Shown piece after piece: positions 56,679 through 64,000 of a stretch of 64,000 nucleotides of DNA (position 1 is the stretch's first letter; every line of letters starts with the position of its first letter). This DNA comes from Hydrangea macrophylla. Its lineage: Eukaryota > Streptophyta > Magnoliopsida > Cornales > Hydrangeaceae. Under the pieces are notes generated by a model. That model made no database searches. It saw nothing but the letters and a program-made list of their open reading frames with translations, and was not told where the DNA came from. The position numbers and the translations under genes were made by a program. The stretch spans positions 78,526,669-78,590,668 of the forward strand of contig CM066988.1 in the NCBI GenBank assembly GCA_033977485.1, read 5' to 3'.

Positions 56679-58600
56679 TTAAAGTTCATGGATGGTCACC
56701 CTCGGGTTGTCCGATGCCGAGGTGGCCACCTGCTTGCCTTTTCTCTGCCTAGACATTTCCTCTGATGTTTCTGTCAGATCCACATTTAGTTTGGGTCGCG
56801 TTGACTTTGACAGGTCGAGCAATGCCATATTCGAGCCCACAAGTTTTGGAAATGGGTTAGCATCGATCCCCATGGCCTTATCAGAAAACATGAAGATTCA
56901 TTTTCCACATTTTCCTATCTGACATTACGCAACACAACACAATTATTAGTAGAATGCTTCAATGAGTTATGCCATTTATAATATTCTTTATTCTTTATAT
57001 CTTCGGCCTAGGGACTCGATGACCATCACTTAGCTTGATCACCTTTTTGGCCTAGAAGGATAAAAAATTTGATCGGCCATGGTGATATCAAAGGTGTAAT
57101 TCTTTCCAGCTTCAAACGCCATCTTTTTTGCCGTTGCATTGTTATTTACTGGCTTGTTCAAGGCATTACAAACTATTGGCCGTTTGTAAATCAACTCGAC
57201 CATATCTACTCTCGCTACCTCAAATTCACAATCAGCCACGTGAACCTCGTAGTTGGGGTCTTTATAATATATTCCCTTGGAGGAATTTTTCATCTCTTAT
57301 TCATCCAACAAGATACGTTCGTATCGGGTAACCCTAGTGGCTAGCTCGAACAGATCGCGGAAGCCATTCCCTTCAAATCTCTTGCGAAGTTTAAAGGTCA
57401 TCCCTCATATTACAATTTAAACGTATTCCTATTCGGGTAAAACTGTCTTACACCTATACATAGCCTTCCTGAACCGAGCTATATAAGTCTTGACTGTTTC
57501 ACCTGCCAACTGCAACATCCTTGAGAGATCTGCCAATGATGTCTAGGGCTCAGTCCTATAGAACTGGCCTTGAAACAATTCATCCATCCCTTGCCAATTT
57601 TGGACACAATTGGCAGGGAGGTTGACATATCTATCCTTGTGAGGGAATTCAAAAACAATTTCAATTTTAATTGGTCACTACTACCCACATGGCCGCATTG
57701 TACTTTGAAACGGCCTATATGTTCCACCGTTGACTATTCACCCTCTCTTGAAAACGTACAAGGTAAAATTTGGGACCTTGTATCCCTGAGGAAAATTAAC
57801 TTGGTCTACCTCAGGTGGATACGACCGTTTGTAAGTTGGCCTCTCCATCCTTCTTATGAAGGGACTGTATACTTCGTGTATGGTCGCTACTAACTCTTCC
57901 CTATTGATAGCCCGCTGGGAAACATGCTGAGCTAACATAGGCGGTGCTAAAGGAGGTAACACCTTATGTTAATGGTAGACTGCCTGATGTGGCTAGAAAG
58001 TGTCATCGAGCCTTTTCCCCCCAGCAGCATGTACGTAGGGGTTATTGTTGGGAATTATGTCATTGTTTCGGCCTCTAGGCTGTATGATCACTGCTATTAC
58101 TGATCCAACGAGGTCAGTGAAAACTACACTACCCGACTCCTCTTCATAGAAATCAGAAGATTTCGCATCTGGCTGTTTATTGGATCCGTTCTATTTTTGG
58201 AGTTTCGGACACATATAACATGGATCTTTTTGCATACCGTCCATTCCAGACCCGCCGATATATTCTTTATTACTTCAGGCCTGCAAAGCATTTACGAGTC
58301 GCTCTACCATTTTAGCCAGGCCGTTTATAGTTGCATTGGTTTTTTCCGCAGATGCCGTCAGCTTAATCTGGCCTTCTTGCATCTCAGCTGTTTGGCTGAT
58401 TAGCCTTTCAAAATTTCCCATAGTCCCTAAGAGTACATGGTAATCTTTCCCATAGGTTCCATGTTTTGTTTCACAGCTTATGAGAAAGCTTCCAGAGTTA
58501 AGGAACTATCCTATGGTGAATGGGCAGCGCTCTCATCCTCTAGTGGATCGACAATAGTTAGGTCATCCTGTCCATTTTTATTAGTTTTTTTGGAGGCATA
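56679..58600 (-). pseudogene. Tat-like Ty3/gypsy gag remnant
   Basis: Read on the minus strand: N-terminal part near 58560 (DDLTIVDPLEDE), then about 57880-57740 with YPPEVDQVNFPQGYKVPNF, then HIGRFKVQCG and LKLKLFLNSLT, TYIARFRKAM, then KDPNYEVHVADCEFEVARVD (57270) and NPFPKLVGSNM (56850). This order and these blocks match the long gag of Tat/Ogre-type elements. Several stops and frameshifts break it. Pol is not present in the window. Confidence 0.75.
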
Positions 58601-58609
58601 TTTTAATAC

Positions 58610-59260
58610 TAGGGCCCGACCGGTAGGCCAGTAAATGGATCGGATCTGGACCGGATCCACAAAAATCAGATCCAGATCCGTTAACAATTCTACTATCCAG
58701 ATCCATCCATTTATCCATCGGATCTGCCTCATTTAATTTATTATCCAGATTTGACCGGATCTGGATATTCGGATCCGTTAATCAGATATAAAACGATAAC
58801 TTAGCTGCTTATATGTATTCTAATGTTACCATTAAAACTATTAATTTTATTATTTTTCTCTATGCATACACAAAAATCAATCGACATTCAACCCATCAAT
58901 ACACTTGATTATGTAGAAAAATCCTATCTTTAAATCAAAATAATATACCACTGAAGTAAAATATGTATAGTCTAGTGTATACTATATACGTTGTTCAATT
59001 TTATATGTAATAGTAATCTTATCTTGTGTGTTGTATGCATATTTTTTGTTCAGAGTTTTTTGTTATTCGGATCTGGATCTTAGGCAGATCAGATACCGTA
59101 AAACCATATCTGATCCGTCAACCTAACAATCTAAACGGATCTGGATATGGATATGGATCTAGATCTAAAAAAAAAAGCTAAGATCCATCAAGAAGTACTG
59201 AATCCGGATCGAATCCGGGCCAAGATCCGGTCCATCGACAGGCCTACCACCGGGTCTGCA
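58610..59260. mobile_element. Foldback element rich in GGATCTGGATC, hAT-like ends
   Basis: Ends TAGGGCCCGACCGGTAGGCC and, on the other strand, TGCAGACCCGGTGGTAGGCC. The next bases also pair (ATGGA(T/C)CGGATCT). The arms are full of GGATCTGGAT units; the centre is AT-rich. The ends resemble plant hAT MITEs. I found no clear 8-base duplication. Confidence 0.5.
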
Positions 59261-60540
59261 AAAATGTATGCTATAATTTTGCGTTCGGGCGTGCCGCGTG
59301 CCAGGGCCAAACGGGCTCGGTTTGTGAAAGCTAATTTCCTAACTGCTGGTATAAGTGATACTTAAGGCTTTAAGATCTGACTTCTATTAGGTGATTGTGA
59401 TGGCCAAGTAGGAAAGTACCCTTGGCTTGTGATTCGTAGACAGCACTGAAGCGCACAAATCTAATGGTGATGAATTTACCAAGTAAATAATCACAAACAA
59501 TTAATAAAATATGCTGATATCTTATTCAATGTGTTTCGAAAAACTAAAAAATTAGGAACAAGGCCAGAACAGGCTCTGATTTTTCATGAAAGATTAAATA
59601 GTAAAGAAAATAATAGGGACAGACCTATTCCTATAGATGTTGAGAAAACACGAATGCAAGGTTGAATGCTTTGAATGCTGTTGAATACTATTTGAATGCT
59701 TTTTGGATGCGGTGCATCGAGAATGATGTGGAGTGTCTTGAATGCTTGGCCAGCCTATGCTTATATAGCGGCCGTTGCAGAGTTCAACTATGGCAAGGAC
59801 TCCTTGAATTACGCCTCACATAAGATAACCATGTCCAGAATCCTTCCTAATCCTGACTCTTTCCATCCATATCAAGATTTGACTCAATCCTGAAATTTCA
59901 AGAATTGGCCTTCCATATCTAGTTGGATCTGATCAGCTCCACTCCTAAATGGTCTCCTTCCCTTAATCTTAGCCTTAACGGATAAGGAAACGATGAGTCA
60001 CATGTTTTTACTTCCCTCCTCTGCCATCGGGCTACCGCTGCTTCTAGTCTGCCAGGCTTTCTACTTTGACTTACAACATGGAGCCCGATGACAGTGAAAT
60101 GCACGCCTCCGTCTAAGCGGGCCCAAACCCTGAACTCTGCTATCGCTTTTTCACATTGTGATGTCCTATTGCTATATATCTTATCCTTCTTGTTCATCGG
60201 GCAACAGGTTTTCCTTTAAATCATCGAACTTTATGCCTCAGCCCATTCTACATCTCGTGGAAATTTGTCCTCCAAGCCCAATCATCACATTACTTACTTG
60301 AGCTTGCAATCCAGCCTTTCTATGGGCCACATAAAACCTAGTCTAGGCCCGTTTTGTTCCTCTCATTCGAGCATCAAAACCTTTGGCCGTTTTTGGGTGC
60401 AAAGACCTAGGGTCCCCCAAAACTCATGGCCCCTGCTTGACGATCAGCCTAAATGACATCAATATGGAAAGCCGAATGGGTCGCGACGATGTCTGGGTGT
60501 TGAAGACTCGACCATAAGGCGAAGTGCAGAGCAACCGATG
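59261..60540 (-). repeat. Possible LTR of the Tat-like element, minus strand
   Basis: On the minus strand a TATATAAG-type box lies at 59768-59761 and a primer-site-like remnant (GGCTCTGATTTTT on plus, about 59571) sits between it and the gag remnant. Ends are not resolved. Frames at 59696 and 59919 are not convincing. Confidence 0.3.
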
Positions 60541-60695
60541 CAAAACAGTTACCATCGTAAACGTGTTCTTAAGATCAATGAAGATGGTGTTAATTTATTC
60601 CTAAAGTTGAGGTATCATAAACATATTCTTTGCATTTTTTTTCTTTTATTTACTCGCTTGTATCAGCATAAAGTAAGAACTCAATTAAGGGATTA

Positions 60696-60698
<3 letters not shown>

Positions 60699-60766
<68 letters not shown>
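60699..60766. repeat. CT microsatellite
   Basis: About 34 CT units with no interruption. Confidence 0.95.
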
Positions 60767-60771
<5 letters not shown>

Positions 60772-60844
60772 TCGTTCATTTTGTAGAAGTCAATTTAGGA
60801 GTGTTCATTATTCACCACAAACATCTGAGTCCTAGGACTCTGGC

Positions 60845-61434
60845 TAGGAATGGCAACGGGGCGGAGTGGAGTAGGAGTCACCATTATCTTACTCCACTCC
60901 GCTTATATATATGGTCACTCCTACTCCACTCCACTCCACTCCTCTCCTATTCATGAAGTATACCAACTCCTATACCATTTAATTTTGCCCACTTCTACTC
61001 CAATCCATCTCACTCCTACTCCATTTACCAATTTCTACATCAATTTAAAACTAAAAAGATCTACAATAAGAAGTCCATTCACAACATTAATATATTTGAA
61101 ACACTATTAACATGATTAGAGTGTTGCAAAATGTAGCAAAGTAGCAGACCATATCATAATTAAACAGAATCAAGAGTAGGAGTGGAGAGGATTGCATGCC
61201 AACGACCAACGGGGTAAATTACTTATAGTACTAAGGATAGTTTAGTAAATTTACAATATAATCAGATCGGAGTAGGAGTTTAAGGGTATTCCCAAACCCA
61301 CTCCTACTCCTACGAGAGTTTTGTTTCTTTATACCAACTCCACTCCTTTATGATTTTTTTAGACTCCATCTCCTTACTCCATTAAGAGCGGAGTGGAATG
61401 AATTACCAACGAAGTAAAAGAAATTACCATCCCG
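60845..61434. mobile_element. hAT-type MITE rich in GGAGTGGAGT
   Basis: Ends TAGGAATGGCAACGGGG and, on the other strand, CGGGATGGTAATTTC. The direct repeat ACTCTGGC (60837-60844 and 61435-61442; nine bases if the preceding G is counted) fits hAT. CCACTCC/GGAGTGG repeats make the arms fold back. It is non-coding. Confidence 0.85.
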
Positions 61435-61442
61435 ACTCTGGC

Positions 61443-62925
61443 ACGCCCCACCCACGTACGTACATACTTTAGAGCTAGTGAACACGCATGTAGTCCAAAT
61501 AATTTAAAATTTCATGTATAAAGTATGATAACAACATATGCTTTGTTGTTTTCAATAACCCATTGAAAGGTATTTGGGAGGTAAAAGAAACAAAGAGAAA
61601 TTTGAAGGGGATCAATGGTACATATTACAAGATATATGGTGGGACCGGACGTTGACTTGCCCTTTGCCGTAAAATTATATTATATACGTAGTATACTATA
61701 CGGAAATTTTATTTATTTATTTATTTTAATGACACGAGAGAGGAAAATGTTCGAATTTTAAATTAATACCTTAGATGAGATTTAAATACCAAATTATATA
61801 TCACTTAAACTGTACCTCACTTGGTTGATATGAAACGTTCTGAATTGTTTGCTACATGGCCGACCTCTCCACTGTCAAACATACTTTTTTTTTTTCAAAT
61901 ACCATGAATTCATATGTTGTAATAATTTAAAGATAAATTGATGCATCCTCTAAATTTTGTACCTACACACATCTACAACAGTACAACAATAGAAGTTCAT
62001 GTACTCTGTCTGGTGCATATAATATGGGTGTGAAGAGAAATCGGATTAGCTTATTTAACACCTCTCAATAATTGATCTTCACTGAGATAGCTTATTTTTT
62101 TAGTCACGAGAAAGAAACTCACGACCCAATGCCTAATCGGGTAAGCTATTGGTTGCTAATAAGATGTCAAATTTAATGTAAATTTCAAAATGTGCCTAAG
62201 ATTACTCTTTATATTATTTAACTTTGACCTTCCTCTGTAAAAATAGGATCTAAAATGTCCCAATTTATGGTTTGTACTAAATCTGTTACAGTACAAACTC
62301 TTTGTTTGTACAATTGTCCTCCCACTATTTCTTAATTGGGAAACCCTTCCGAATTTATGGTTTGTCCTAAATTGAGCAAACTTTTCAAATTTATAGTAAT
62401 GTTACAGATATGACATAGTATTCCCAGCCCGTAATACCCAATGTTTACTCCTAGTAGTACTGAGGTATAGTTGTTTAGGTCAGGAAGTTGCAATTCAATT
62501 AAATTGTTCATATTACAATTCATACTTGCAATATTAACTTGTGCAATGGCCAATTCTCTTTGAGTGCGTTTTTAGACACAGAGATAGGTTCATCTTGTAC
62601 CGACTTTCATAAAAGTTAAAGATATCAATCTTCTTTTCTGACAGTCCACTAATTTTTGGATGAGTTTGTGTCGGTTGGCATGTGCAAGATTAAACAATAT
62701 TATGATTGTACTATTTGTACATTATAATCCAGGGCAGAGTCAATATTTGATCTTAGTGAGCACAAGTTTACACCCTATTCTAAATCCAAAATTTCTTTGG
62801 TAGAATTATAATTTTGGGGTTTCTAGAGTTGTAAAAATTGTGTGGTTGTTCCATGAGTTTCACATATAGTGGGTTGAAGAGTAAAATAAAGTTATTTATT
62901 GACAAACTAATCTCTCCATAACTCT
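61443..62925. other. AT-rich intergenic DNA, no gene seen
   Basis: No convincing frame on either strand, and no element ends recognised. A 73-codon minus-strand frame (62332-62553) has no known domain. Confidence 0.5.
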
Positions 62926-62934
62926 AAAAAATAT

Positions 62935-63096
62935 GAGTAATATTTGGGGCACAAATACTTTACACAAATACTTACAAACACACACACACTCTCTCTCTCT
63001 CTCTTGGGTGGCATTGTGGGGTCTATTGAAATTATCCGGACCCCACAGTATCACCCAGGAGAGAGATAGAGTGTGTTTGTGCCCCTAGCATTATTG
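62935..63096. mobile_element. Mutator-like foldback MITE, second copy
   Basis: 162 bases with ends GAGTAATATTTGGGGCACAAA and, on the other strand, CAATAATGCTAGGGGCACAAA. A perfect 9-base duplication AAAAAATAT flanks it (62926-62934 and 63097-63105). The arms include CT/GA runs and GGGTGG(C/A)... pairing. Same family as 671-844, whose ends share GAGTAATATTTGGG. Confidence 0.85.
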
Positions 63097-63105
63097 AAAA
63101 AATAT

Positions 63106-64000
63106 TATGTTCATTGGCTCAAATTTTCTTTTTTTTTTTAAAAGTAGTTTCACTTATAAAACAAAGAATCACTAATATGTTAAAATGGGATATCTACAAA
63201 ATCATAAGAATTTGATTCTAATTTGATTCTAATTGAGTAATAATAAGATGTTTATATGGGTGGAATGGAAGTTACAAAACATTTAAGTATCAAAGTGAGA
63301 TTTCTAAGTATAGACGGTGATGATGTCAAATATTGGGTAAGAGGTAAGAAGAGTTATACAAGAGAAATTGTATGTGGTTCGGCACTGTTAATGAAGAGAC
63401 CTACGTTCACGTGTGTATACTATCAAATCACTGGGGGTCTTTGGTGAACCAATAGAGGAGACAGAGCTACCAAAGACTGACCGGGTATATGCGTATGTCT
63501 AAAATAAGTATGCCATCCTCCTTAAAAGAGGCGAGCGGTCTATTTTATAGATATAAGAGACCTAATCATATATAGCAAGTAAACTAATAAGGCAATATAA
63601 TCCAATTGAGATTGTTTGCATAAATCGTGTGAGTTTCCTAATTGGATTAGGAAAACAATCTACTCTTTCTATTAGTCTTCTAGCTCGTGTAGGCAACTAT
63701 CTGGAACATTCTGGATCACGTCCTAGGGCTTGGCTGGGCGGTGCCCGTGACAAACCATGCCTGGGATACGTGCCCGACCTCCGGGCATATTTCTCGAGTT
63801 AGGCAGGAGTGGAGCTTTGCTTTCACTAGATATTTTTGTATATATCAGCTGCACCCCATTTCTGAGGCTAATGTGATGCTTCATCAGATAAGGGTTGGAA
63901 ATTTGCATAACTCGGCAAACCGTCCGGGATATAGCTTGGGAAATTGCTCAGGGCCGGACCAGTCGTCTTGGTCAATCAGGCCCTGGATTGATCGGTGGCC
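63106..64000. other. Intergenic DNA, no gene seen
   Basis: GC content rises toward the end (63716-63800). Frames at 63256-63447 and 63723-63908 have no recognisable domain. It may be the edge of another LTR that leaves the window. Confidence 0.4.

Overview
This is repeat-rich nuclear DNA from a flowering plant. The evidence is AT-rich intergenic sequence, LTR retrotransposons primed by initiator tRNA-Met (TGGTATCAGAGC), a Tekay-type chromovirus, Ty1/copia, Tat-like, hAT, Mutator-like and Harbinger-like elements, and a tRNA-derived SINE. I see no ordinary host gene, rRNA, tRNA or CRISPR array. The species cannot be named from the sequence alone. The only intact large reading frame is the 1,491-residue gag-pol of a young Tekay-type element (13659-18134).

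Layout. 1-8.8 kb: low-complexity DNA with small foldback elements (671-844, 1395-1905, 5034-5200) and a 2.08 kb non-coding Mutator-like element (5868-7950) full of one palindromic motif. 8.8-25.4 kb: a Ty1/copia element (8821-25434, target duplication AGGGT). Inside it is a Tekay-family LTR (10591-10598 plus 20802-22965), and eight bases into that LTR sits the complete Tekay element (10599-20796, target duplication AATAC). 25.4-37.3 kb: foldback and Harbinger-like elements, a minus-strand solo LTR (29970-32047), a second related LTR ending at 35442, and a short non-autonomous LTR element (35697-37314). 37.3-50.1 kb: a SINE, two more Tekay-family solo LTRs (39597-41705, 46117-48488) and a small LTR element (41733-44678) with a hAT-type insertion in its 3' LTR. 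50.1-64 kb: a decayed Tekay-family element (50101-56175) with an extra reading frame before gag, a decayed minus-strand Tat-like gag (56679-58600), two hAT-like foldbacks and a second member of the 671-844 MITE family (62935-63096).

The most unusual pattern is shared by the Tekay-family LTRs. Each carries its own short self-complementary, CpG-centred motif in clusters: TCGATCGA, CAATCGATTG, GAGCGCTC or AGTCGACT. In three of them clusters lie on both sides of the core promoter. Downstream there is a GTGAGT...ACTCAC hairpin that doubles as a splice donor, a tandem sub-repeat array, two further stem-loops, and a short open frame ending in DYxYA(S/N)-stop. Two LTRs, at 22494-22670 and 52021-52200, align over 54 codons without an indel and end at the same place with different stop codons. 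I read this as a conserved, possibly spliced LTR-borne exon, which I do not recognise from known elements. All comparisons were made by eye. TG/CA ends and target duplications were checked base by base for most elements; alignments, age and function are inference.
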